DNA of 64,000 nucleotides from an uncultured Hymenobacter sp. (GTDB lineage: Bacteria > Bacteroidota > Bacteroidia > Cytophagales > Hymenobacteraceae): assembly GCA_913776615.1 (NCBI GenBank), contig CAJYPK010000040.1:231860-295859 (forward strand), written 5' to 3'. Position numbers and translations under genes: made by a program. Under the pieces are notes generated by a model. It saw only the letters and a list, made by a program, of their open reading frames with translations, searched no databases and had not been told where the DNA came from. How positions within the stretch are numbered: the stretch's first letter is position 1; every line of letters begins with the position of its first letter. Shown one piece after another: positions 8,739-16,265 of this stretch.

Positions 8739-10169
8739 TTAAGAAAAAGGCCACTGCACCCGCGCTACCAACTGCGGCCCTATTTCTACTAAGCGCAGCT
8801 CCAGCTTCAGGGCCTGGGCCAGGCGGCCGGCTATCCACAGGCCCAGGCCGGTACCGGGAGCCAGCGGGTCGGCCTGGTACCAGGCCGTAGTGAGCTGCGC
8901 CAGGCGCGCGCCCAGCGGGGCCGCCAGGGTGTTTTCAACTTCAACCACCGGGCCTCGTCCGTTGGCCGGGGTCAGCAGTCGCAGCGTAACCGCCGTACCG
9001 GGAGCACCGTGCTTGCGGGCATTGTCGAGTAGGTTGAGCAGGATGGTCGTCAGTTGGTCGGCATCGGTAGCGGCGGTCAAACTAGCGGCTCCTGTCTCAT
9101 CGGGCAGGCCGATGGTGAGGACGCGGCCAGCCGCCCGGAAGCGTGGCAATTCGCGGTCGGCCAGGGCCAGTACCAACTCGTCGAGGGCAACGGGCCGGGC
9201 GTGGATGGGCAGCGGGGCACCAGCCCCCAGCCGGCCCACCAGCAGAAAATCATCGACCAGGCGGCCCAGGCGAGCTAGCTCGGCATCGTGGCCAGCCAGC
9301 GCGGCGCGGGTGGCGGGGGGCAGGGCGGGGTCGCGGCCGCTCACGTCGAGGCCCGCTTGCAGGGTGGCCAGCGGCGTGCGCAGCTCGTGGGCGGCGGCCG
9401 CCAAAAAATTGGCCTGCGCCGTGGCCTGCCCGGCCAGTCGGGCCAGCAACTGATTCAGCGTTTCGGCCAGTTCCTGCACCTCGTCGCCGGTAGCGGGCAC
9501 GGCCAGCGGGGCAATATCCTGGGCCTGCTTGATGCGCCGGGCCTGCGCGGCCATGCGTCGTAGTGGGCGCAGTACGGCCGCCGCTACCAGCGGGGCCAAC
9601 ACAGCCGCCAGCGTGAGGCTGCCCAGCAGCCCCAGCAACAGCGTGCGCTGCACCCGCGCCACTCCCCGCGCCAAGGGTGCGGCCGGGTGGGCCAGCCACA
9701 GCGTGAGGTAGCCCGTGGCAGCGGCTTCTTCGGCCCCAGGGCCGGGGGGGGCTGCTGCCCGGCCCACGGCCACTACCCGGTGCAGTGGCCCCAACTCGGT
9801 GCCGGGCGCATCGGGCGGCGGGAGGCCCGGCGCCGCCCCCGCCGGAAACTGCGCCGACCGGAAGAGCTCGCGCTCGGGTTGCCCGACTTCCCGAAAGGCT
9901 ACTCGCATAAGCTCACCGCGTCCGCTGGGCAGCGGCAGGGTGGGCAGCGGGTCGAGGCTGACGCGCCCCAGCAGCTCCTGGGCGTGGGCGCGCAGCTGGG
10001 CATCGTCGGCGTGGGTGAGTTGGCGGCGCAGGCTGCGGTACTGGTAGCCGCCGGCGGCCAGCGTGGCCAGCCCCAGCACTAAGCCAAATACTACTAATAG
10101 CTGCCCGCGCAGCCCCAGCCGCCAGCGGCGAGCAACCGCCGTTCGGTTAGCATCCAGCTCATAATTCAT
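8739..10169 (-). CDS. Membrane sensor histidine kinase
   Basis: The 476-residue protein has two membrane spans (about residues 22-43 and 175-199) enclosing a Pro- and Ala-rich periplasmic sensor region of about 130 residues, then a HAMP linker (RPLRRMAAQARRIKQ), a HisKA domain with the phosphoacceptor His261 in AAAHELRTPLATL, and a HATPase domain with the N box (LLNLLDNARKHG) and G2 box (GTGLGLWIAG). All residues needed for phosphotransfer are present. It follows its response regulator gene with only 3 bp between them, so the two form a cotranscribed pair. The signal is unknown; the sensor region shows no recognised domain. The downstream susCD genes are on the same strand but are 384 bp away. 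Confidence 0.95.
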   Translation of the reverse strand: MNYELDANRTAVARRWRLGLRGQLLVVFGLVLGLATLAAGGYQYRSLRRQLTHADDAQLRAHAQELLGRVSLDPLPTLPLPSGRGELMRVAFREVGQPERELFRSAQFPAGAAPGLPPPDAPGTELGPLHRVVAVGRAAAPPGPGAEEAAATGYLTLWLAHPAAPLARGVARVQRTLLLGLLGSLTLAAVLAPLVAAAVLRPLRRMAAQARRIKQAQDIAPLAVPATGDEVQELAETLNQLLARLAGQATAQANFLAAAAHELRTPLATLQAGLDVSGRDPALPPATRAALAGHDAELARLGRLVDDFLLVGRLGAGAPLPIHARPVALDELVLALADRELPRFRAAGRVLTIGLPDETGAASLTAATDADQLTTILLNLLDNARKHGAPGTAVTLRLLTPANGRGPVVEVENTLAAPLGARLAQLTTAWYQADPLAPGTGLGLWIAGRLAQALKLELRLVEIGPQLVARVQWPFS

Positions 10170-10172
10170 ACC

Positions 10173-10859
10173 TTATAACTCAGAATTCTTCAGCCGGTAG
10201 CCCTGGCCGATCACAGTTTCGAGTAAAGCCGGGGCGGGGGCAAAATCGCGGTCGAGCTTGCGGCGCAGCTGCGAGATGTGCACCTCAATCACGTTGGAGC
10301 CCATATCGAAATCCACGTCCCACACCTTTTCGGCAATGCGGGTTTTGCTCACCACCCGGCCGGCGTTGCGGAGCAGAAGTTCCAACAAGGCAAACTCGCG
10401 GTTGGTGAGGCTGATGACCCGGCTGGCGCGGGTGACCACCCGGCCCAGCGGGTCGAGTACAAGGTCGGCCAGGCGCAGGGCCTCGGCCCCGGCGGGCGCG
10501 GCCGTTTTGCGACCGATAATGTGCAGGCGGGCCAGTAGTTCCTCAAAGGCAAAAGGCTTGCGCAGGTAGTCCACCGCCCCGGCTTCGAGGCCACCCACTA
10601 CGTGCTTGCTGTCGGTGAGGGCGCTCACGATGAGTACGGGCGTGGCAATGCCAAACTCGCGCAGGTTGCGCAGCACGTCGAGGCCGCTTTGGCCGGGGAG
10701 CATCAGGTCGAGCAAGATGGCATCGTAGGGCGTGGTGGCGGCTCGTTCCAGGCCCTCGGGGCCGGTGGCGGCTACGTCGGCCACGTGCCCGGCCTGGGTG
10801 AGGCCCTGCTGCACGAAGCCCGCCAGCCGGGCCTCGTCTTCGACAATGAGAATGCGCAT
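10173..10859 (-). CDS. OmpR/PhoB-type response regulator
   Basis: The 228-residue protein has a receiver domain (acidic EDE at 7-9, phosphoacceptor Asp51 in ILLDLMLPG, Ser near 80, Lys in YLRKPF) and a C-terminal winged helix DNA-binding domain (LVLDPLGRVVTRASRVISLTNREFALLELL and VIEVHISQLRRKLD). The fold is that of copper/cation-type or envelope-stress regulators, but the ligand is not predictable. It is the first gene of the two-gene unit with the sensor kinase. The start is firm because MRILIVEDEARLAGFV is the standard beginning of the receiver domain. Confidence 0.96.
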   Translation of the reverse strand: MRILIVEDEARLAGFVQQGLTQAGHVADVAATGPEGLERAATTPYDAILLDLMLPGQSGLDVLRNLREFGIATPVLIVSALTDSKHVVGGLEAGAVDYLRKPFAFEELLARLHIIGRKTAAPAGAEALRLADLVLDPLGRVVTRASRVISLTNREFALLELLLRNAGRVVSKTRIAEKVWDVDFDMGSNVIEVHISQLRRKLDRDFAPAPALLETVIGQGYRLKNSEL

Positions 10860-10922
10860 ATTAGTAGTAGCTGGCCGAAGAAACGACCGCGTAATGGAGC
10901 TTATAAACTGGGCTATACGCCA

Positions 10923-10952
10923 AACGTCAGCCGGGGTATTCCGGCTGACGTT
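10923..10952. terminator. Intrinsic terminator downstream of the secreted Pro/Gly-rich gene
   Basis: A perfect 12-bp stem (AACGTCAGCCGG and its complement) with a 6-base loop lies 24 bp after the stop of the minus-strand gene at 10976. The longest T run is on the plus-strand side; on the minus strand only three T follow, so it may be bidirectional. Confidence 0.6.
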
Positions 10953-10975
10953 TTTTCGGGAGGCGACGGGTGGGG

Positions 10976-11824
10976 TTAGCGCACCAGGTATTTATTGCCG
11001 CCGAGCGTCAGGGTTTCGGCGCGCACCACGCGCACCGGCGTGGTGGTCGCCAGGGCCTCGCCGGGGTGGGTGCCGCGTACTACGCCGCTGGCCTCGACGC
11101 TGGCCCCGGTGGTGAGCTTATCGGCCAATTGCTCCACGGCGCGGGGCGGCAGCTGCAACACGCTCTGGTCGCTAAGGACGAGGCTGCGCACCTCACCCCG
11201 CGGGCCGCGCCGCAGTTCGCGGATGGTGCCCTTTACCGTGGCCGATTCTTCGGCGGGCGGGGTGGTGGGGCGCTGGGGCGGCGTATCGCGGATGGTCTGG
11301 CTGCCGCTGGTGAGGCTCACGAAATGGAAGCGGCTGCGGCCGTCGGGGCCGACCTGCCGGAAGCCCGTTACCGTAACGCCGCTGCCAGCTTTGGCGGCGG
11401 CCGTCAGCTGCTGGCCGATGTGGCGGGGGAAATGAATGGTATCGGGCGCGGCGCTGCCGGCCGGGCGCAGTACGAAGGCATCGTACACCTGCTCATCGTT
11501 GATAGCCTGGTAGCCCGTGAGGGTGCCCTGTACGTCGGTGAGCGTTTGCACTTGGCCGCCATCGCGGCCCGGACGCGGCCCGCCGGGACCACCCATACCC
11601 GGGCCGGGGCCCATGCCAGGGCCGCCAGCGGGCGGCGGGGGCACCGGGGCACCGCCCAGGGCGGGGGGCGGGGTGGGCAGGCCGGCGGCCGGTTGCGCCG
11701 CGCTGGCCATTTTAGAGCGGGAAGACTTAGTCTTGGTTTTTACAACCGTTTGCTGGGCGTGGGCGCCGGGGCCAGCGAGTAGGAAGGCGGCGAGGAGCGA
11801 GGCGGCCAAAAATGACTTTTGCAT
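10976..11824 (-). CDS. Secreted Pro/Gly-rich protein with two OB-like domains, function unknown
   Basis: This 282-residue protein has a signal peptide (MQKSFLAASLLAAFLLAGPGAHAQ), a low-complexity Pro/Gly linker at about residues 50-90 (runs such as GPGMGPGPGMGGPGG), and two similar beta-rich modules: VQGTLTGYQAINDEQVYDAFVL to VTVTGFRQVG, and ATVKGTIRELRRGPRGEVRSLVLSDQSVLQLPP to ASGVVRG. The repeated pattern 'G-T-(I/L) ... (F/L)VL ... V-(E/T)-(A/V)-(S/T)-G' is that of small OB-fold proteins such as DUF5666 or BOF, but I would not assign either firmly. It is monocistronic between a terminator and a 390-bp gap. A role in the periplasm or at the surface is an inference from the signal peptide. 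Confidence 0.8.
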   Translation of the reverse strand: MQKSFLAASLLAAFLLAGPGAHAQQTVVKTKTKSSRSKMASAAQPAAGLPTPPPALGGAPVPPPPAGGPGMGPGPGMGGPGGPRPGRDGGQVQTLTDVQGTLTGYQAINDEQVYDAFVLRPAGSAAPDTIHFPRHIGQQLTAAAKAGSGVTVTGFRQVGPDGRSRFHFVSLTSGSQTIRDTPPQRPTTPPAEESATVKGTIRELRRGPRGEVRSLVLSDQSVLQLPPRAVEQLADKLTTGASVEASGVVRGTHPGEALATTTPVRVVRAETLTLGGNKYLVR

Positions 11825-12004
11825 GGGACTAAAGGAAAATTTGAAGGAGAAGTAAGTAGCTGTCGGCGAACTCCGGTTGCTCTTTCGACGCTACAAAATT
11901 TCTACTGCCTCCTTAGGACCGCCTGAAGCCGATATTAATTTTTCTTCAGTTTGCTTATGACCGAATGTGAGGTGATTCAGACTCCATACTCACCAAATAT
12001 GACT

Positions 12005-12094
12005 GTCATGCTGAGCCTGCCGAAGCAGCTCGCTCGCTTCGTTGCTAAGCCATTCAACGAAGCGAGCGAGCTGCTTCGGCAGGCTCAGCATGAC
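12005..12094. repeat. Perfect 40-bp inverted repeat (GTCATGCTGAGC family)
   Basis: Two 40-base arms (12005-12044 and 12055-12094), each beginning GTCATGCTGAGCCTGCCG from the outside and ending in the CGCTCGCTTCGTTG block, are exact complements around a 10-base loop. A decayed relative seems to lie at 36846-36875. There is no terminator-like T tract. The perfect match of both arms suggests recent gene conversion or recent insertion. Confidence 0.9.
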
Positions 12095-12154
12095 GAACGT
12101 ATTGGGTAGAGATGCTCTGATTAAAAGAGACTTTCTAAACGGCTTTTAAAGCAG

Positions 12155-12193
12155 AAACCCGCCAGCGGTGCCCAACGCACTGCTGACGGGTTT
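12155..12193 (-). terminator. Terminator of the GNAT-nitrilase gene
   Basis: Imperfect 16-bp stem beginning AAACCCG with a short loop, 25 bp after the stop codon of the minus-strand gene; T-rich sequence follows on the minus strand. Confidence 0.55.
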
Positions 12194-12217
12194 AGCGAAA
12201 TGAAATAAGCCTGGGGC

Positions 12218-13945
12218 TTAGCCGGCGGCTATCGCCTTGCGGCGGCTGGGCTTGGTAGCGGGCTGACGCTCCTCGCCCTGGGCCAGCAATTCTTCGTCGC
12301 GCTCGGTCTTCTTGGCTATCCAGCTCACTGAGTACAAGTCTTTGCGGCGGTCGCGCAGGTTGCGCACGGCCCCGCTGCTATTCAGGTCCTTGAGCAAGTC
12401 GAGGTCGAGGTCGGCGATGAGGGTCATCTCCGTGTTGGGCGTGGCCTCGGCCACGATGGCGTCGTGCGGGAAGGCAAAGTCGGAGGGGCTGAACACGGCC
12501 GACTGCGAGTACTGAATGTCCATGTTCTCGACGCGGGGCAGGTTGCCCACCGAGCCGGTGATGGCCACGTAGCACTCGTTTTCGATGGCGCGGGCCTGGG
12601 CGCAAATGCGCACCCGCTGGTAGGCGTTTTTGGTGTCGGTCCAGAAGGGCACGAACAGGATTTTCATCCCCTCGTCGCTCAGAATGCGCGACAGCTCGGG
12701 GAATTCCACGTCGTAGCACACCAAGATGCCGATTTTGCCAAAGTCGGTGTCGAAGCATTTGATTTTGTCGCCGCCGCGCATGCCCCAGTAGCTGGCCTCG
12801 TCGGGCGTTACGTGCAGCTTGTACTGCTCGTCTACGGTGCCGTCGCGGCGGCACAAGTAGCTTACGTTGTAAAGCTTACCATCTTCGTAAAGCGGCATCG
12901 AGCCCGCGATGACGTTGATGTTGTAGCTCACGGCCAGCTCCATCATCCGCACCTTGATGGGCTCGGTGAAAGCCGCCATCCCCCGGATGGCCGCCGAGGC
13001 CGATTCCTCGCCCACCAGGCCCATCATGGGCGCGTTGAAAAACTCGGGAAACAGCACGCAGTCGGCCTTGTAGCCGCTCACGGTATCGACGAAGAATTCG
13101 ATTTGCTGAAAGAAGTCTTCCAGGCTCTTCGTAACGCGCATCTGCCACTGCACGATGCCGATGCGCACGTTCGACTTCACGTTGCCGATGAGCTTGTCGA
13201 ATTCCTCGTCGTAGTAGACGTTAATCCACTCCAGCAGCGTGGCGTAAGCCTTGGACTCCGAGTCGTAAGGCAGGTAGCCGCGAATGATTTTGCGCACGTA
13301 AAACTCGTTCGCCAGCTGAAAGGTGAGGATGGGGTCGGTAAGCTCCTTGTTGCGCACCATCTCCACGTACTTGGCGGGCGTCATCTCGCCGGCGTACTGC
13401 GCGTAGCCGGGAATGCGGCCGCCGGCCACCATGGCGCGGAGGTTAAGGCTCTCGCACAGCTCCTTACGGGCGTCGTAGAGGCGACGGCCCAGGCGCAGGT
13501 TGCGGTATTCGGGGTCCACGAACACATCGACGCCGTAGAGCGTGTCGCCCTCCGCGTCGTGAGTGTCGAACTTGCCGTGGCCGGTGATTTTGGCGTAGGT
13601 GTGCTTGTCGCCAAACCGGCTGTAATCCACAATGATAGCCAGCGCGGCGGCGATTACCACGCCGTTGTCCTCAATGCAAATCTGGCCCTCCGGAAATTTT
13701 TTGAGCAGCGCGTTGTACTCCTCCTGCGCCCAGGCTCCTTCCATGTTGGAGTAGACCTTCTCCATGATGGACTTGATGGCCTTGAAATCGTTGCGGCGCA
13801 GCTGGCGCAGCACCAGCTTGTGGGCCGGGACGGCGGTGGGCGTCAGGCGCTCGTCGATGGCCGTGAGGGCGGGGCCCAGCTTACCGGATTTTTTGTGGTG
13901 ATGCGCGCCGCCGGGGGCCGCCTTGCCGTTGGAAGAAGTAGCCAT
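12218..13945 (-). CDS. GNAT acetyltransferase / carbon-nitrogen hydrolase fusion
   Basis: The 575-residue protein joins two enzymes. Residues 40-225 are a GNAT fold (LVLRQLRRNDFKAIKSIM, VDVFVDPEYRNLRLGRRLYDAR with the acetyl-CoA binding loop). Residues 260-550 are a nitrilase-superfamily amidohydrolase with the Glu-Lys-Cys triad: Glu301 in LFPEFF, Lys376 in EQYKLHVTPDE, Cys410 in GILVCYDVEFPE. This fused architecture is known in several Bacteroidota and Proteobacteria but its substrate is not firmly established; an amide or omega-amide hydrolase is likely. The start is placed at ATG 13945 (MATSSNGKAAPGG), since the longer frame adds an unlikely leader. The protein has no signal peptide, so it is cytoplasmic. 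It is monocistronic, with a terminator after it. Confidence 0.93.
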   Translation of the reverse strand: MATSSNGKAAPGGAHHHKKSGKLGPALTAIDERLTPTAVPAHKLVLRQLRRNDFKAIKSIMEKVYSNMEGAWAQEEYNALLKKFPEGQICIEDNGVVIAAALAIIVDYSRFGDKHTYAKITGHGKFDTHDAEGDTLYGVDVFVDPEYRNLRLGRRLYDARKELCESLNLRAMVAGGRIPGYAQYAGEMTPAKYVEMVRNKELTDPILTFQLANEFYVRKIIRGYLPYDSESKAYATLLEWINVYYDEEFDKLIGNVKSNVRIGIVQWQMRVTKSLEDFFQQIEFFVDTVSGYKADCVLFPEFFNAPMMGLVGEESASAAIRGMAAFTEPIKVRMMELAVSYNINVIAGSMPLYEDGKLYNVSYLCRRDGTVDEQYKLHVTPDEASYWGMRGGDKIKCFDTDFGKIGILVCYDVEFPELSRILSDEGMKILFVPFWTDTKNAYQRVRICAQARAIENECYVAITGSVGNLPRVENMDIQYSQSAVFSPSDFAFPHDAIVAEATPNTEMTLIADLDLDLLKDLNSSGAVRNLRDRRKDLYSVSWIAKKTERDEELLAQGEERQPATKPSRRKAIAAG

Positions 13946-14004
13946 AGAAAACGAAAGAAGTCGAAGCGAAGCTGGGATGACGATCAAAATTACCCCAGAA
14001 AAAA

Positions 14005-14027
14005 CCCGCTGGCGACGAGCCAGCGGG
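14005..14027 (-). terminator. Intrinsic terminator after scoB
   Basis: A perfect 9-bp stem (CCCGCTGGC) with a 5-base loop followed on the minus strand by a run of six T, about 60 bp downstream of the scoB stop. Confidence 0.8.
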
Positions 14028-14085
14028 AGATATAACTGCTAAACGGGCAGATAGGTGCGCAAGTTTGCGGCGCGGCGAGCCAGGG

Positions 14086-14754
14086 CTAGACGCCCGTCAT
14101 TTCGGGCACCGCTTCGTCGGGTACGGGTACCACCAGGCGGCCGGTGGTGGCCGCCCGAATCTGGGCGACCGTTACGCCGGGGGCGCGCTCGCGCAGCACG
14201 AAGCCGTCGGGCGTCACGTCGAGTACGGCCAGCTCGGTCACGATTTTCTTTACGCAACGCAGGCCGGTGATGGGTAAGGTGCAGTCGGTGAGCAGCTTCG
14301 AGCGCCCGGCCTTGTCGACGTGCTGCATGGCTACGATGATGTTTTTGGCCGAGGCCACGAGGTCCATCGCGCCGCCCATGCCTTTGACCATCTTGCCGGG
14401 AATTTTCCAGTTGGCGATGTCGCCGCGCTCGCTCACCTCCATCGCGCCCAGGATGGTAAGGTCCACGTGCTCGCCGCGAATCATGCCGAACGAATCGGCC
14501 GAGCTGAAGATGGACGAGCCGGGCAGGGTGGTGACCGTCTGCTTGCCGGCGTTGATGAGGTCGGGGTCAACCTGGTCTTCGGTGGGGAAGGGACCCATGC
14601 CGAGCAGGCCGTTTTCGCTTTGCAGCTCGACGTTGATGCCGGCCGGGATGTAGTTGGCTACCAGCGTGGGAATGCCGATGCCGAGGTTGACGTAGGAGTT
14701 ATTTTCGACTTCCTGGGCGATGCGCCGGGCGATGCCGTGCTTATCAAGTGCCAT
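14086..14754 (-). CDS. scoB: 3-oxoacid CoA-transferase subunit B
   Basis: The 222-residue protein is the beta subunit of succinyl-CoA:3-ketoacid CoA-transferase, which moves CoA between succinyl-CoA and acetoacetate in ketone-body and branched-chain degradation. It shows YVNLGIGIPTLVANYIP at the N-terminus, the catalytic Glu47 in ELQSENGLLGMGP, and the GGAMDLV and LTDCTLPITG motifs. Length is normal for the family. Its partner scoA is normally immediately upstream; here 1.5 kb containing a serine hydrolase gene and two inverted R1 repeats separates them. One of these repeats begins 4 bp before this start codon, so scoB may depend on read-through or on a promoter within the cassette. Confidence 0.96.
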   Translation of the reverse strand: MALDKHGIARRIAQEVENNSYVNLGIGIPTLVANYIPAGINVELQSENGLLGMGPFPTEDQVDPDLINAGKQTVTTLPGSSIFSSADSFGMIRGEHVDLTILGAMEVSERGDIANWKIPGKMVKGMGGAMDLVASAKNIIVAMQHVDKAGRSKLLTDCTLPITGLRCVKKIVTELAVLDVTPDGFVLRERAPGVTVAQIRAATTGRLVVPVPDEAVPEMTGV

Positions 14755-14757
14755 AGA

Positions 14758-14816
14758 CCGCAGATTTAACGGATTTAACGGATTGCGCGGATACGCCCGC
14801 CGGTGGCGGGCTGACT
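14758..14816 (+). repeat. R1 repeat copy 1 (next to scoB start)
   Basis: The element starts CCGCAGATTTAACGG, repeats the unit ATTTAACGG, and ends in a GCCCGCC/GGCGGGC hairpin followed by CTGACT. It is preceded by ATAGA, which also occurs next to copies 3 and 7. It forms an outward-facing inverted pair with copy 2 around the serine hydrolase gene. Confidence 0.92.
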
Positions 14817-14852
14817 ATGCGGGCGTGAGGGGTGGGAGATATGGAAGCGGGG

Positions 14853-16157
14853 TTATTTGGCTGGCTGGCGCTTGGCCAGGGCGGCGTACACGGCTTTGCG
14901 GAAGCGGGGGACTAGGTCGGGGGTGTTGTTGTGGGGAAATTTCTGGGTGTAGAGCAGGACTACCAGCTTTTCCTTGGGGTCGACCCAGTAGTCGGTGCCG
15001 AACGCGCCGCCCCATTCGTAGCTGCCGACCGATTGCCCGGTTTGAGCCGCACCGGCGGGCGTGACGATGCTGAAACCCAGGCCGAATTTGTTGAGGCCCT
15101 GGTTGATGTCGCCGATTTGATTTTGGGTCATGAGGTCTACTGTGCTGGGTTTCAGTAGGCGGCGGCCGTTGTAGGTGCCGCCGTTGAGTAGCATTTGCAG
15201 GAAAACGGCGTAGTCGTCGATAGTGGAGGACAGGCCCCCGCCGCCCGAGAAGTAGGTGCCGGGCTGGTTGGGAAAATCGGGACGCAGGCCCAGCATCCCC
15301 GAGGCGGGCATCGGCACGGTACGACCCTGGTACTCGGTATAGAGCGGCACGAGGCGGCTCTGGCGGTCGGCGGGCAGGTAGAAGTAGGTGTCGCGCATAC
15401 CCAGCGGCTTAAACACGTGGGCGCGCAGGTACTGGTCGAGCGGCTGGCCACTCAGCACTTCGATGAGGCGGCCCAGCACGTCCACGCTCAGGCCGTAGGT
15501 GAAGCGCTCGCCCGGCTGGTTCATCAGCGGTTGGCGGGCCAGCGCGTCGATGGCCGTGGCGAGCGTGCCCGACGGCGAGCCCACGCCCGAGGGCACGTGC
15601 GCCTTGGCATAGATGGCCCGCGCCTCGGCCGAGCCGATCACCGCGTAGCCGATGCCCGAGGTGTGCGTCAGCAATTGCCGGATGGTAATCTCGCTGCGCG
15701 CCGGTACGGTGGTAAAGGTGGTATCCTTGGCGTTGAAGGTGGCCAGCACCCGCGGGTGGGCAAAGGCCGGCAGGTACTTTGAGATGGGGTCGTCGAGCTG
15801 AAACTTGCCCTGGTCGTAGAGCTGCATCAGCCCCACGCTCGTAATGGCCTTGGTCTGCGAAGCGATGCGCTCGATGGCATCGGGCCGCAGCGGCGTCTTG
15901 GCCTGGGCATCGGCGTAGCCGAACGCCTTGCGGTACACCACCTTGCCATCGCGGGCCACGAGCGCAATCACGCCCGGCAGCCGCCCATCGGCCACGTAGC
16001 CTTGCAGCACCTGGTCGATACCCGCCAAGCCCTCAGCCCGAACTCCTACGCTAGCCGGGGCCGCCACCGGCAGCACCACCGAAGACGGCGCCGCCGGCTG
16101 CGCTACCCCCCGCAGCCCACCCAGCAGCAGGAAGCCTAAAAACACTTGTTTCATCAT
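14853..16157 (-). CDS. Beta-lactamase-fold serine hydrolase lying between scoA and scoB
   Basis: The 434-residue protein has a signal peptide (MMKQVFLGFLLLGGLRGVAQ) and a class C beta-lactamase/DD-peptidase-type domain: the SxxK motif Ser100-Gln-Thr-Lys103 in IERIASQTKAIT, and the second motif as Tyr221-Gly-Leu-Ser in place of the usual YxN. A Gly-rich GGAFGTDYW segment replaces HxG near the C-terminus. The family includes esterases, D-aminopeptidases and penicillin-binding proteins, and true beta-lactamase activity should not be assumed. Its position is odd, as it splits an otherwise conserved two-subunit enzyme operon. It is flanked at both ends by inverted copies of repeat R1, with 36 bp between its stop and copy 1 and 46 bp between its start and copy 2. 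Confidence 0.93.
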   Translation of the reverse strand: MMKQVFLGFLLLGGLRGVAQPAAPSSVVLPVAAPASVGVRAEGLAGIDQVLQGYVADGRLPGVIALVARDGKVVYRKAFGYADAQAKTPLRPDAIERIASQTKAITSVGLMQLYDQGKFQLDDPISKYLPAFAHPRVLATFNAKDTTFTTVPARSEITIRQLLTHTSGIGYAVIGSAEARAIYAKAHVPSGVGSPSGTLATAIDALARQPLMNQPGERFTYGLSVDVLGRLIEVLSGQPLDQYLRAHVFKPLGMRDTYFYLPADRQSRLVPLYTEYQGRTVPMPASGMLGLRPDFPNQPGTYFSGGGGLSSTIDDYAVFLQMLLNGGTYNGRRLLKPSTVDLMTQNQIGDINQGLNKFGLGFSIVTPAGAAQTGQSVGSYEWGGAFGTDYWVDPKEKLVVLLYTQKFPHNNTPDLVPRFRKAVYAALAKRQPAK

Positions 16158-16203
16158 TCAATAAGCGCAAAGCGCAGCTAAAAACGCGTGAGTCTAGTCA
16201 GCC

Positions 16204-16265
16204 AGTCAGCCCGCGCAGGCCAACGAGCGCATCCCCGAAATCCGTTAAATCCGTTAAATCTGCGG
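16204..16265 (-). repeat. R1 repeat copy 2 (diverged, over the 3' end of scoA)
   Basis: Inverted relative to copy 1: it runs from AGTCAGCCCGC to AAATCTGCGG. The hairpin core is diverged (GAGCGCATCCCC in place of the GGGCGTATCCGC core). The outer end overlaps the scoA coding region and supplies its last codons and stop. Confidence 0.88.

Larger units (their letters stand above)
11825..12217. other. Intergenic region carrying a long palindrome
   Basis: No gene is visible in these 393 bp. They hold a 40-bp-arm perfect inverted repeat (12005-12094) and, next to the downstream gene, a terminator hairpin. Confidence 0.7.

Noticed and set aside
12464..14035. A 523-residue open frame antisense to the GNAT-nitrilase gene
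   Set aside because: It lies opposite a gene with clear catalytic motifs, its composition is that of a GC-rich shadow frame (many His, Val, Gln), and it contains no recognised motif.
14853..16157. An antibiotic-resistance beta-lactamase
   Set aside because: The SxxK motif is present, but the second motif is YGLS rather than YxN, and the family contains many esterases and peptidases, so resistance should not be claimed.
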